Counted from the first letter of the stretch, positions 22,364 to 34,213 are shown. The stretch is DNA of 64,000 bases from Botryosphaeria dothidea (GCA_011503125.2 WWBZ02000033.1:1736001-1800000), one strand, 5' to 3'. Translations and numbers: made by a program. Notes: a model not told the origin generated them from the letters alone.

Positions 22364-25300
22364 GGCTGTGGTGCAGCGCTTTCGCCGGGGCGGGGAGGGA
22401 GGGTTGAGGGGAGGGCAATGCGCGGGTGGTGGATGGGTTGGAGAGGGAGTCAGTCAATGGGCCGGCGGAGCGAGCCAGGTCAGTGAGCCATGTCTCGCGG
22501 GGGGCTCTGGCTCGGGATCGGCGCAGGAGGACTGTTGGGCGGCCGGGGCGCTGTCGAGGCGGCGGCGGGCGCAGTGCAGTGCAAGAAATGGCGGCGGTGA
22601 TGGCAGAGCTCGCGGCGTTGGGGGCTGGCAGGCTCGGGTGGTGTCGCGAGCAACGGCGTGGAGAGTGGAATGCAGGTAGGTGAGTTAGCAGCAGTAGATC
22701 GGCCGGCCAGCAGCGAGGTGGGGATAAGAGGGCATGCTTAAGAGGGCATGCTTGGCAGCGCCTGCCAACTGCCCGCTGCCCGCCTCGAGGCTGTCTGGGC
22801 TCTGGCCGGCCCCAGTCGATACAATACGGGAGCGCTCCTGCTGCTCATGCTCAGCCTCGCCCGTTTCGCCGCGACTTGCACGCGCGCACGAACGCGCCCC
22901 AACGTCGTCATCGCCATCCTGAAGAGCGGCTGCGGCGTCTGACAAACATATGCACCCTTAATCCGCCCATCGTCATTCTGCCGCCGCGCCATCAGCAGCG
23001 CGCTCAGCGGCCGGCGTCGTCACCCGTCACACCAGGCAGTGGACGGGGCGCGCGGAAGGGCACCGTAGCATCTCCCGTAATCAGCGTCCCCCGCCGGGGG
23101 CCCAAGTTGGCCTCAGCCGAGATACTGATGCGCAGACCAGACTCGGACGCCGCGGCGGCGCGGACGCGGGCAGCGCTCGGGCGGGCCCTCTCACCAGTCA
23201 GTTTGGTGATGCCGTGCTTGTGCTGGTGCTGGTGCTGCGCCTCGTCTCGCCTCGCCGCACCGAAGGGAGAGCGCCGCCATTCGCCCTCAGCCTATCGCCG
23301 CCGCCAATCCCGCCGTCTCTGCGGCAGGGGAAGCATAGGCAAGAAAAAAAAGACAGCATCTCCTGAGCACCACTCTATAAGGTGCCAGCTTGCGGGCAGT
23401 TACCCATCAAGGCTTTACAGGCGACGCGTCACTGCGTGTCCGGCTCAGCCAACCACCACAAGACTTGTTGTTCCTGGACTTTCCCCGGGGGGTACTCGGC
23501 ACCTTTAAAATAAGAAACAGCGGAGAAACACGTTAGAACCCTTCCATAGCAATCATCGTTCATACATTATCATTCCCAAGCAGACTTGCAGTGCGGGACG
23601 CTCCCGTCCCTCCCGCAGCCATCAACCGCCTCTCTCCCCAAGGCCCCCCGAAAGAAGCTCGCGCTTCCCTGTCCATCCCCGTTGCTTGCTCTCCGCAAGG
23701 TTTACCGTGCCTTGCCCGCCCTAAGCAAGCAGAAAGCACAAGTCCCGCCAATTGCTCCGTATCCGGGCAGACAAGTGGTGGCAGGGCACCGAACCGGATG
23801 GTAGCTTTGAAATCAAAAAAAAAATAATCATAATCCGCGTCTTGCGCGTGAGCGTCCGCCCCCCGCCGCCTCCCGGCACGCCCGCAACCGGACCAGCAAA
23901 CCAAACGCCAGGCCCCGGCCACATCCTGCACTTCCTCAATCTTCTTTGACTTTCAAACAACCTACCGTCCCTGACTGCAAACGCTCCTCCTGCATCAGGG
24001 CTTCCCGTGCCGCAGTTTACCCTTCGCCCCTGTGTAGAGGGATGGGGCTTGCCTGACGGGACCTGTCTTCCATCCAAACCCCGAGCATTGATGGGATGAT
24101 GGACGTGCGCGTGTTTCGCACCAGAATTCCCAGACTGCCGTCTCACCACCGCAGAGACGTGCACGTGCAATGTGGGCCAAAGTCAGGCACGCAATAGCCC
24201 ACACCCATTCCACACAGACAGCCTCGTCTCCCGCTTTCCTCCGCGCCCACCTGTGGCTGTGGCTGTTCTCGCCCTTTCTTCTTGGCTCTCTGTCGCAACT
24301 GGTGTTGCTTGTCCCCAGGGCCTAGCTAACAAGGAGCGACGCACCCTACTAGTACTAGCAGCCATCGATCCACTCAGCCCTCTTTCCCTTCCCTCGAGCC
24401 AATAGGTAAACCACCAACGGCAACCTGCCCTCCCCCTACACGAGCGAATCCCCAGCCAACCCCGCCCCTGCACATCGAACAAATAATTTAAAAGGAGAAA
24501 CAACAAATCCTTTTCCGCCCGGCCTTCCGCACTCAAGCGGGCTGTCTCTCTCTGTCTCTTCTCCTTCAAGAAAAAACACGATACCGAGCAAATATAGCAC
24601 TAGCGGTAGCGAGGCCATAGTGCGCAACCTCCGCGCAGCGCCACAATTTCCGAATCTGTCGACGCCAACCCCGCGCACCAACCAAAAGCCACCTCTCTCG
24701 CTATCAATTCTCTCCCCCCTTGCAGTCCTTTCATCCGGCGCGCACAACTCCCGTCTCTAAAGCTATTCGCAGATAAGGCAAAAAGGAGGAAAGTGACAAT
24801 GAAAAAAAATACAAAGATAAAATGCAAAATGCCGCGGGCATCGAAAAACAAAGACGAAAAAAAAAGACAGAATACTCGCTTCGGCTCCTGAGACAAAGAC
24901 ATATATTGTCTACACCGCGCGCACCACAACGCACGTGCGGGCCCGTCTGAGGACGACGGCGATTCCGAGACCTCGTTCCTCCACTTACCCGAAGATGGTC
25001 GGACGGTATTAAAATATCTGCTGATACCGCGGATGCACAAATATCCTCTATACGCGCGTGCCATTCTTCTTCTACAATGATAATTTAGTTGTAAGCGAGT
25101 GGCTTCGTACGCGACCGCCGCAAAATTTACAAGTTACCCTTCAAGCAATATATCGCCAGCACTAAGACTCAATGCAGGTAGAAGCGCGGGCATCATATCG
25201 GCGAAGAAGCAGAAAGGGCGAACCCACAGACACCACGCACGCCCTCATCCACCCGATAACGAACCCCTGTTCCCCCCCAGGTCTCGCCACCATTGATTGT

Positions 25301-26049
25301 CACTTTCACTTCATATCTGCACTTCGGCCCTTTACTAAGATTTTGCATTTCTATTCTCATGCTTCCAGATGCTACAACCATACTTCAGAAAAGAAACTTG
25401 AATCCTAAAGAGGTGATCTCGTTAAGGAAAGTAGTAGAGCCGCTAAAAAGCCAGATAAGAAACCTGAACCTTGGAAAAAAAAACAGCGCAGCAGAAAAAT
25501 CATGGTGGTGAGTAGCCTGCCAATGTGACTTCAAAGGAGAGAAAACAAACAAGACGCATGATGCATCCTTTGTGCGTGAAAAAGCAGTAGAAGTCAATAA
25601 TCCAGCCCGGCTTCTCCAGCTTCATGGGAAAAGGATATTTGGTCGCATGCGATTGAACATCAACCATTATTAGTCCTCATGAGGCCGAGAAGATTGAAGC
25701 AAAGAAAAAAAAAATTCCATGAGCTCGGAAATGCTCGACCGTAAACGCTGATGAACATTCACCTGCGAATGCATCATTCAGCGCATCAAAGTCAAGGTTC
25801 CAGAATAACCCATCCAGTCGACTCAATGCTGAGACGCCCGATGGAATCATAGGTCGACGTTAAGAAGCTTGGGGCCTGGGCAGCCGGGAAAGGTAATAGT
25901 AGTTCGAGAAAGCAATCCCTCTTGACATGGTCCAAGCCATGTCCGCAGCCGATGAATGTGCGGCTATCAATTGGTGGATGATTGATGCTCTCCGAAGTGA
26001 TAGGCTCTTGCCGACTTGCCATAGAAGCCAGTTGCTGGTTGTTGTTCTC
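22364..26049. other. Long gene-free stretch upstream of nrc-2
   Basis: About 3.7 kb between the nrc-2 start and the stop of the next minus-strand gene, by far the longest gap in the window. It is GC-rich near 22.4-23.3 kb and pyrimidine-rich with A-runs at 24.5-25.8 kb. Many short frames occur on both strands, the longest 210 codons at 22876-23508 plus, but they are low-complexity and show no domain. It may hold a long nrc-2 leader with upstream ORFs, a non-coding transcript, or both. Confidence 0.5.
22726..22753 (+). repeat. Two tandem copies of a 14-bp unit with GCATGC core
   Basis: The unit AAGAGGGCATGCTT occurs twice in direct succession. Each copy contains the palindrome GCATGC. It lies about 370 bp upstream of the nrc-2 start codon and could be a paired protein-binding site or a slippage product. 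Confidence 0.75.
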
Positions 26050-29000
26050 TCACTGAGGGAGCGGATTCTCCATGCGGTAGCGGTCGATCTCCCTCTGCTC
26101 CTCATTCCTGATATCCTCAAACCGCCTTTTCCACAACTCCCTCCAGTTCTTCTTCTCATCACGCGACATCTTGCCCGGATCTTTGGCCGTGTCATCTGTC
26201 TCTTCGTGCCCATTCTTTTTCTGCTTCCTGCCCTTCCTGGACTTTCCGCCACCACCAACGTTGCCCGCGACCTCCTCGAACTTGTTCTTGACGGCCGTCT
26301 TGGATAACTTCTTTGGAGAACCGGTCGACACCGAAGGAGAGTCTGTGAATGCTGAGCCTTTGGATGGCGAAACACGCGCGTTCATCGTCTCCGAGGCCTG
26401 GGTCTCTCCTGGCTCGTCTTCCGCACCGTCGTAGGACGCGCGGGTGTGGCGTGCCTGTTCGCGCTGGTCACCAAGACAGTTTAGGTTGAAGCTGCGATTG
26501 ACCTTCTGCGGACCCTGACCTGGTATGGACTGACCGGAAAAGACTCTGGCCAGCTTTGAAGGGGACTGATTGGTACGGTCCAGAGGCGTTATCTCATCTC
26601 TCTCATTGCCAGAACGGTGAGTCATTGGTGCTTGGTGGGTGTTAACCATTGCATCGAGGTTTCTAGTGACAGTCTTATTCGTTTCGGCACTGACATTCCT
26701 GTAAGGGGTCGGCATAGTAGCAGGCGGGATGCCCATGCTTGAGGAAATGCTTTTGCTGGTCTCCGAAGATTCAAAATGACCCGTAATAGGACGGAACTCC
26801 TGTACAACTGGAGCGGCCTTCAAGGTTACGTTGGAAACCTTATGTACCGGCGTGGACTGAGGTTGTATGTAACCACCTGGATGTACCATGCCATCTTCTC
26901 GGCGAGATCTGACGGAATCTGGATGTAAGAAGCTGCTCTGACGTTGGCTGCTGTGATTCCGACGGGGTGACTGGTGCCGATCTGCTGAGATGGAAGAGAC
27001 GCTGCCCTCGCTAAGCTGGCACGAGGTCGACGTCTTAGCCCGGAGTAGACCTTCGGCCCAGCCTTGCATGAAATCGACAGTCTCACTTCCTTGAATGGGC
27101 TTCCCAGTCAATCCAGCGGAGAACCCAAGGATGAAGTCGACCGACTTGTCCTTGTAATCAAGCTGACCGGTCGAAGAACGTGAAAGAGCAGGCTCGCGGA
27201 TGCCATCTACTCTGGACCATGGCCTGTCGCCGGAAGAAGAAAACTTATCTTCACTGTATTGCCTTGAAGATCCCTGTGGAACACGCAACTGATCACTACG
27301 TAAAGTAGCTTCCGGTTGATGCATGCTAAGCGCCGATTCGCCTCTGAGGGAAGGTCCGTCTACCGGCGAGACTTGCGGTGCTCTGAGGAGGCTGTGACTC
27401 TCATCAGGGCTCTGAAAGACATTCGTCCAGGCAAATTGCGACCTGTCAGGCGTGACCTGGCGGTTCTGGACGTTCTTCCTAAAGTTGAAGCTGGTCGAAG
27501 AATGTTCATGCGGATTGTTCGGAAAGAAATCAGCTGTGTTGATGCTGGAAGCACTGGGACGGTGTGCTGATGACCTGATGGAGGTCTCAGGGCTGATCTT
27601 GATGGCACTTTCATTCTTTCTGTTGTCCTTGCTATCCGAGCAAAGCCAAGGAAAGTGAGCTGCGAAGGCGGCGTCACGCTGTGGAGAGGCTATCGGTGAA
27701 GGTGAAGGTGGTACGAAGACTAGAGAGGAGTCCTCGTGGCTTGCATCCGACTTCGTTTTCTTTTGAGGGGTGTACGCCGGGCTGGTGGGGTCCAAGGCAG
27801 ACCTCTTACCAGTGATCTTCTGCTCCAACGTCTTGTTGGGGTCTTTGATCTCCAGAGCATGCGACCGCCGAGGGACGTGAGTAGAGGGCTTCTCTTTCGT
27901 CTCTTTCGTCTCTTGATGTGCCTGCTTGCCTTCGTCCTCCTTGGAGGTCTTTTTAATTTCTTCATTCGTGGACTTGACGCCGTCACCTCCTGGAGTTCCA
28001 GATGCACCATCCAAAGAAGTGAAGCCGGAGAATGGAACCATGCTTGGGAGCATGTACGGTGCAGGGAATTGGGATCCGGGAGCAAAAGGCAACAAACCGT
28101 TGGGCGCACTACCGAACAAGTAGGGATTCAAACCATGCTGAGGACCGACCTGAGGACCCACGAGACCAGGTGGCTGTGGGAATGTGGGCCGTTGCTGCTC
28201 GAGAGACCCGTTTCCAGACGACTCGCCAGATTCGATGCGCTTGATGTCCTTGCGTATCCGGTCAGACTCGGTGATCATCTGGACTTTCTGCTCAACCATG
28301 GTTTGGCGTTCCTCCGAAGTCAAAGCATTCTCGCGTATGACCATTTCCCTCTCAAGGTCCCTTTGTTCCACATGAATCTTCTCAAGCATTTTCTGTAATT
28401 CGGCAATGTCTGCTTGAGTTGTGTTGCTGGCATTACTCGGCGCGGGTGCAGGCATATTGAATGGCCTCGGCTGAGCTTGAGCGTAGGCAAACGGGGCACC
28501 AGGGAAGAAGAAAGGCATGAAACTCGGCGTGAATCCTGGAGCATAGGCCGGAATGGTTGTATTCACAGCAGTGTTGGAGCTGTTGGAGCGACTCATCGGC
28601 TCGAAGGCGGGTGGAGGGACAGCATCAGAAGCGCGACGCAAGTACGGTGGTTGCGAAGTCGCACGCTGCATAGTAGTGCCTTGTGAGTTTTTCATGGCCC
28701 ATTCACCAGCATTGGTGCCATTGTTGACTGGGTACTGTGGACTACCCAGGGCAGGCATGTCTTGTGGCACAATACGGCCACCGGCCGTGACGCGGAGTCC
28801 GGGAGGAGAGCCATGTTCCTTGATAAGCCTCTGAATCTTGTCACGCTTGAGTGATGGTGTAGGCGAAGGCCTCTTCCAAGCATTGCTGAGAGCAGATCCG
28901 CCAGCGTTCGCATTGCCAGCAGTAGGCGCGGCTAACAAAGAGTTGACCGTTGTTGAGGAAGACCTTCCACCATCGAGACGACCACGAAAGACAGGCATTG

Positions 29001-29199
29001 AAGTAGAGCCTCGAAGACCCATGCTGGAGTTTGAAGCAGCAGGACGGAGTACATGCTCTGTAGATGTCTCAGTCAGCCGGGCTCTCTCACTCGCGCTACG
29101 TGACATGGGCGTTGGTGACACGTCGGGACGAGCGCCAAATTTCTCTTGGTAGCGAGCGTGACGCGCATGTTCGCGCGGTGTTCTGTCCTTGCGGAACAT
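26050..29199 (-). CDS. Large disordered protein of unknown function
   Basis: A single-exon gene of 1,049 residues starting at MFRKDRTPREHARH. Most of it is low-complexity and rich in Ser, Pro, Gln and Asn, predicted by eye to be disordered. Three parts look ordered: a charged coiled coil near residues 265-330 (AELQKMLEKIHVEQRDLERE onward), a short pair of related segments (VDFILGFSAGLTGKP and VDFMQGWAEGLLRAK), and a basic, helical C-terminus (KKNWRELWKRRFEDIRNEE). These suggest a scaffold or RNA/DNA-associated factor, but I do not recognise the family and give no function. Codon use and length of the open frame make it a real gene. It lies upstream of nrc-2 and downstream of MRE11 on the same strand. 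Confidence 0.78.
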   Translation of the reverse strand: MFRKDRTPREHARHARYQEKFGARPDVSPTPMSRSASERARLTETSTEHVLRPAASNSSMGLRGSTSMPVFRGRLDGGRSSSTTVNSLLAAPTAGNANAGGSALSNAWKRPSPTPSLKRDKIQRLIKEHGSPPGLRVTAGGRIVPQDMPALGSPQYPVNNGTNAGEWAMKNSQGTTMQRATSQPPYLRRASDAVPPPAFEPMSRSNSSNTAVNTTIPAYAPGFTPSFMPFFFPGAPFAYAQAQPRPFNMPAPAPSNASNTTQADIAELQKMLEKIHVEQRDLEREMVIRENALTSEERQTMVEQKVQMITESDRIRKDIKRIESGESSGNGSLEQQRPTFPQPPGLVGPQVGPQHGLNPYLFGSAPNGLLPFAPGSQFPAPYMLPSMVPFSGFTSLDGASGTPGGDGVKSTNEEIKKTSKEDEGKQAHQETKETKEKPSTHVPRRSHALEIKDPNKTLEQKITGKRSALDPTSPAYTPQKKTKSDASHEDSSLVFVPPSPSPIASPQRDAAFAAHFPWLCSDSKDNRKNESAIKISPETSIRSSAHRPSASSINTADFFPNNPHEHSSTSFNFRKNVQNRQVTPDRSQFAWTNVFQSPDESHSLLRAPQVSPVDGPSLRGESALSMHQPEATLRSDQLRVPQGSSRQYSEDKFSSSGDRPWSRVDGIREPALSRSSTGQLDYKDKSVDFILGFSAGLTGKPIQGSETVDFMQGWAEGLLRAKTSTSCQLSEGSVSSISADRHQSPRRNHSSQRQSSFLHPDSVRSRREDGMVHPGGYIQPQSTPVHKVSNVTLKAAPVVQEFRPITGHFESSETSKSISSSMGIPPATMPTPYRNVSAETNKTVTRNLDAMVNTHQAPMTHRSGNERDEITPLDRTNQSPSKLARVFSGQSIPGQGPQKVNRSFNLNCLGDQREQARHTRASYDGAEDEPGETQASETMNARVSPSKGSAFTDSPSVSTGSPKKLSKTAVKNKFEEVAGNVGGGGKSRKGRKQKKNGHEETDDTAKDPGKMSRDEKKNWRELWKRRFEDIRNEEQREIDRYRMENPLPQ

Positions 29200-30778
29200 G
29201 TTTGGTGGAGGGTGTGGATGGAGCGCTGGGTCGAGGCGCGGTTCACTGTGTGCGAAGAGCCAAGGGTGGAAAAGGTAAGGATAGAGTTGAGTAGAATAGT
29301 GTCACTGGAATATGTAATATCAGAGAGAACAAAAGAGTTGTTGGTGAAGCACGAGGAGCACATGGCAGAAACTCAGCAGGTCAGGTGCAGTGGTCACTTA
29401 CCTCTGACGGCCTCCTCGTCCGTAAACCTCTCGATCGATACCGCCGACTCCGACACCGAGTCTCGCAGAGCTAATAGCTCCGCGACCTTCGACCTGACTG
29501 ACATGCCACAGCCGTTGTTGTTCTTTTGGTTGATCCGAACGAAGACGAGCGGGCTCGAAAAGACAATCGCGAGTGGATGATGAAGACGCTGAGTGTTGAG
29601 ATGACCGAGCAGCACAGCAACTGATCGCCAACGAAACGGTCAGCTTTGGTGCTCCTTTCTCGTTGCGGAAGTCAAAGAGTACTCACTGTGCGTTTGGGAA
29701 TCCGCGAATGAGAGTGAGAGAGTGAGCGTATCAATCAACGGTAAAGCAAGTGGATGGCGCGGTGCAAACAAGAGAGAGCTGCGGTATCCAAGCGTGCAGC
29801 AAGCGTGCCGATAGTGGAATGAGAGAAAGGCAGCAAGCCGTGCTGACGGTTGAAGCAAGACAGTGATGGAGAAAAAAGATTGGGGATGGCTCGAGTCGTA
29901 AGGAAGACAGCTTTTGGCGGAGCGAGATGCACCTTCTGGTCGATCTCGCGGCGGGGAATAGGAATGAAGGGAAGTCGTGGCTGACGATGGCGGACGTCGC
30001 TCTCGCAGAGTTATGGGAGGAAAGAGATATTGTAAGCGGGAAGGCTTCGCTCTTCGGTGCGCGCTGCGTTAGGACTTCTCAAGTGGGAAGCTGCGCTGCG
30101 GAACTCACCTCCGCTGTGATGTCGCACTATTATTGGCGCATGCCTAAATTGGCAGGATTACAAACAATCTCGAGAAGTTCGTAAAAAGCAGAGTGGCTCA
30201 GAAAGTTGTATTTGGAGAAGCGCAGTTGCCCACGCGGCAAAATCTACACCACTCTTGTTGCGGAGAAGGATGGAAAATCCACGCTCCACCGGGTGACAAT
30301 AGCAAGCTAAACCGTGCTTGAGAAGTTGATGCAATTGACTAAACGGAGATTGTTCACATTATTTTTGTGTTTACGTCCTATTAAATGCTCCAACTCGGAT
30401 CGAATGAGCACCTACCTGAAAGCCGGTGTTCTTGGAGGTCAAGACCTCCATTCAGCAGCGCAGCGGTCTTTCCCCATCCGGCAGCGGCCCGGGGACGGGA
30501 GTGAACCAAGATCGTCTTGAATGGGGGCTGAGATCAGATCTATTGCTATTGCCGTGTGTGAGATGTTGTTAACCCCGTACAACTACCCACTATGCCCTTG
30601 CCTTCTAGCATAGAGATGCTGCCCGCAAGTTGGTGAAAGATGCCAGCAAGACTTGTGCCTTCCATGATAACGCCATATCACCCTCGCTATGCAGCAACAT
30701 CGCAACGGCCAGGAAACAGAACAGTCAGTGCTCTGGCCTTGCGCTCGCGTCAATCATCCCTTCCTGGTCCACCGTTAA
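29200..30778. other. Intergenic between two minus-strand genes
   Basis: About 1.6 kb with the promoter and leader of the 1,049-residue protein gene and the 3' flank of MRE11. Short frames only. A segment near 29.6-29.9 kb is rich in short direct repeats of GAGAGTGAG type. No gene is supported. Confidence 0.5.
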
Positions 30779-33249
30779 CTACCTTCTGCCCCGCGCTGAC
30801 CGCGCTTTCGGCGCCGGCGGTTCGAACGCATCGTCGTCGTCAGAAATTTCATCGTCACTAGGAGGTTTTCTTCTCGAAGCGCCCCTTCCGGTCTGGCTGG
30901 GTAGGCTATCTGCAGTCTGAGAAAAGTTCAACTTCGTCTGCTTAGCTGCAGGTTTGGCTGCCGGTGTCTTCTTCACCGCTGGGCTGGCGGAACGCTGAGT
31001 TCGCGATGTGGAGGTTGTCTTGCTTGCCGCCGCCTTCTGCCTAGCGGTTGTCTTCTTCGGCGGCGCAGGCTTCGTGAATAGGTCCTCAGCGTCTGATTCC
31101 TCCGGCTCCTCTTCATCATCGTCATCATTAATCATAATGACGTCGTCATCTTCATCATCATCTTCCTCTTCGATGACCTTTTTCTTGCCGCGGGTGGTCG
31201 ACTTAGCAGGTGCCTTGCTCGCCGCGGCACGAGAAGTTGCAGCGGTGGAGCGACCGCCTCGTCCACGTCCTCTGCCACGTGTAGCAGCCGCTCTGGGAGG
31301 AGCGGAACCCATCCTTGAGCTGTCGTCATCCTCGTCCATCTCGTCATCATACTCAATTGCGCCTGGTTGATCTTCCCAGGGACCTTCTAGATCCGTGTCC
31401 CAATTGTCGGGCTTGGGCTTCAGCTTCCGACCGGACCTGGTCTTCTTCTGACCAGCAGCAAACATTTCCTCCAACTTTGACCGGTAAGTCTCCATGGCAA
31501 GGGCTATCTCGTCTTCTTCCATGTCGTCTGTCGTGAGCAAATGCTGCATCTGCTCGGCAAGAGCGTCGTTCACAAACATTTCCATGGCCTTGTTGTCGTC
31601 TTTGTCGACAAATTGACTAACAGCGTCGCCAAAAGAGTTTGCTGGCAGAATGGTAAGAGACTGCGCCATGAGGAATTCTCGTACTAGCTTTTCGACCTTC
31701 ACATCCTCGACAGCCAGCTGAGCCAAGACAGACTCTTCTGGCATGGCGGGGTCGTTCCTGCGTTGCCTCGTTGCGTTTGCTTTTTTGCGGTAGAACTGCA
31801 CGACGTCGTTGACGTTGGCAACCCTTTCCACAAATCTGTTCGAGAAGCGTTGGGGATTCTCGCAATCATACTTGCCACCTTCAGGAGCTGTGTACTCAAC
31901 ACGGAGACGGATAAGAGGTAGAGGAGGTTTCAGTGGCTCATCATCTTCAGGAGGGTCTTGAGCCTCCAGCCATTCCTTCTTTGCCTGCTTAATAAGATTT
32001 TCCACAATTCCAATCAAATGACGAGTGATGATGGCGCGGTTGCTATCTTTCTTTGAAACATCTTTAAGAGCTCTTTCTTCCGAAAGAGTAATCTCCTTCA
32101 TGACGAAAGGCCGCACGGATTTCAACCTGACCGGAGTGACCTCAAACTTTTTCTGTTCCTTAGTGTTAATGCTGAGAATGGCAACATGCTTCGGTACAGC
32201 TTCTCCTGGCATCAACGAAGTCGCTACAGAGGAGCCAGGTTGTATGACGTGAAAGCCAGTCTCCTCATTCTTAGTCGGTTCAATCAAGCACTCATGTTCG
32301 TGGCCCCAGACTACAAGATCCAGGAAGTCCGGAAGGAAGCTTTCGGGAAGGTAGCCGGTATCCGTATGCGCAAAGTGGTTCTGATGAACGCTCATGAGGT
32401 TGAACCAGTCATCCTGCTGCACCGAAGGCCGAAAGAACTTGACATTCCCGTCTCTGAAAGTCCGGAATAGGCGCTCGTCGCGGACGTTGCTCATGCCGAA
32501 CAATGCGAGTTTTGTGTGTCCCTTTTGCAGAAGAATAGGCTTGATCTGGATATTGTCGGATTCAGGTGTGCGCCCATAGTAATTGACTAGGCCGGAGACT
32601 TGGAGTATATCCATCGCTGAATAATGGCCTTCCTGAAGAGTGTTAGCATAATTTCCAGGTAATTTCTCTTTCTAAGGCACATACGCCTGATGGATCATCA
32701 TGGTTACCGTGAATAGAGAAAACCGGAATGGCGACATTGATATCGGGATCCTCATAGTTGACGTGGTTGAACGCTCTACCACCGACGTTAGTCAACACTC
32801 ATACAGATATCTCTAGCGCCTTATCTCATCCGTCTTTCCGCCTACCAAGAATGCTGTCTCACTCACCCTTGAAAGTTCTCACTCGCATCACTCAGCATCT
32901 CCAATTGGCACGGTCTATCCCCGAAGCAGTTCATCCGCAAGCTGCGCATGACCTGATACATGCTCTTCCTGCTCGGCTTGTTCTCGTGAAATAGATCTCC
33001 ACCGTGCAGCACCATGTCGACGTCGTGTTTCTTGGCCAGCGTCATGACCTCGTGGAACGTCTTCCAGCTGTCGTCGCCTCGGATAGCGTCGCGCTCGTTG
33101 TAGCCGACATGACTGTCCGTCGCGATCAGGATACGTATCGTATCCGGGTCGTTTGGATTATCAAGACCTGGAAGGCAGCGAGTCCATTTGTTAGCTAGCT
33201 CCTCACAATCCGGCTTGTTCTCATAGGAAAGAGATTCTTTATGAGGCAT
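30779..33249 (-). CDS. MRE11: Double-strand break repair nuclease Mre11
   Basis: Exons 30779..32632, 32685..32775 and 32867..33249 give 775 residues. Phosphoesterase motifs appear in order: [46 protein letters not shown], then [10 protein letters not shown]. The cap and DNA-binding region is followed by a Lys/Glu-rich C-terminus with a GRGRGRGG glycine-arginine patch, long Asp/Glu runs and a final ARGRR. Mre11 forms the MRN/MRX complex with Rad50 and Nbs1/Xrs2, which senses and trims DNA ends and acts at telomeres and with Tel1. Motif I reads DSH, not the usual DNH; the metal ligands Asp and His remain. The N-terminal 40 residues before DTIRIL are longer than usual and contain a possible 39-nt in-frame intron. 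Confidence 0.95.
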
Positions 33250-33683
33250 TTTCAAGGATTTATGTGACAAGAGTATACAGCAGAGGAGGGAGACGAACCG
33301 ATATTTGAGGCAGGCATCGTGGAAGTGAGCGTTTGCCAAAAGCGTGATGCTGGAGCTACAGTTATCCGTGTACATGGAAGTCTGCAGGTGGATGGCAGGT
33401 GCAGAAGTGCGCCGAAAAGTTTTTGCCGCCACCGAGGGACGAAGGAACAATTGAGCGCAAGAGAACTTCAGTTCATGGCCGAAGACGCGCTTGACCAGGC
33501 GGAAGACGCGTCTCGTCGCGCGGTGTTGCCTGGTGTAGCTCAATGATCGGCGAGCCGTGCATGACATCGCCCGCCGCCCGCCGCGGCTCTTCCGCTCGGT
33601 CTTGGCTTGAGAAACGTCGAACTTTCCCAGCTGCTGCCGCACGACCTCCGTTCCCACCTCCGCATCATCACTACGAGCCAACC
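33250..33683. promoter_or_regulatory. Divergent promoter region, MRE11 / uS19m
   Basis: About 430 bp between the MRE11 and mitochondrial uS19m start codons, which face away from each other. It must hold both promoters. I see no TATA box; an open frame crosses it on the minus strand as an upstream extension of MRE11 but contains no conserved sequence. Confidence 0.6.
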
Positions 33684-34213
33684 ATGCTGCCAACGCGGGC
33701 GCTGTGCGCGCGCTCGGTCTGGAAAGGTATGCGCCTTGTTGAACACGTCCACCATCTCGCTCAATGCATGCTTACCGTCTCGCCGCAGGCCCACACATCG
33801 TTCCGTGAGTCCATCACCGCAGCCACTCCCGGAACCTCTCCGCGCTTTACATCACTACAATTCTCCCATTGCCTCCGGAACTACGAATGAACCACCTCTG
33901 TGCCGAGATCTATCTGACCTCATCGCATTCAGTCTCCCCATCGTCCGGCCTAAAGCCGGCGAGCGCATTCCGCCGATCAAGACACAAGCACGGTCCGCCG
34001 TCATCCTGCCCAACTTTGTCGGGCTCAAGTTCATGATCCACAACGGCAAGACGTACAATGAGGTGACCATCACTGAGGATATGGTCGGTTACAAGCTTGG
34101 CGAGTTTGCGGCGTATGTCCATCTAGCGGAAAGGCGCACGAGAAGAATTGCTGACGGTTAATCCACACAGGACGAGGAAGAGGTTCTCATACAAACAGAC
34201 TAAGAACAAATAA
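33684..34213 (+). CDS. RSM19: Mitochondrial small-subunit ribosomal protein uS19m (Rsm19)
   Basis: Four exons, 33684..33726, 33789..33804, 33933..34112 and 34171..34213, encode 93 residues, the usual size. The protein starts [15 protein letters not shown], continues PHIVPLPIVRP, then [19 protein letters not shown], and ends [13 protein letters not shown]; each part matches the uS19 family. The protein binds the head of the mitochondrial small subunit with uS13m near the decoding site. Exon 2 is only 16 nt and codes for GPHIVP with its neighbours. All four junctions are needed to keep the uS19 signature, which supports the microexon. Introns are 62, 128 and 58 nt. It is divergent from MRE11. 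Confidence 0.93.

Noticed and set aside
22876..23508. Plus-strand open frame of 210 codons in the long gap upstream of nrc-2
   Set aside because: Arg/Pro/Ser-rich without recognisable domain or splice logic; length is expected by chance in GC-rich DNA.
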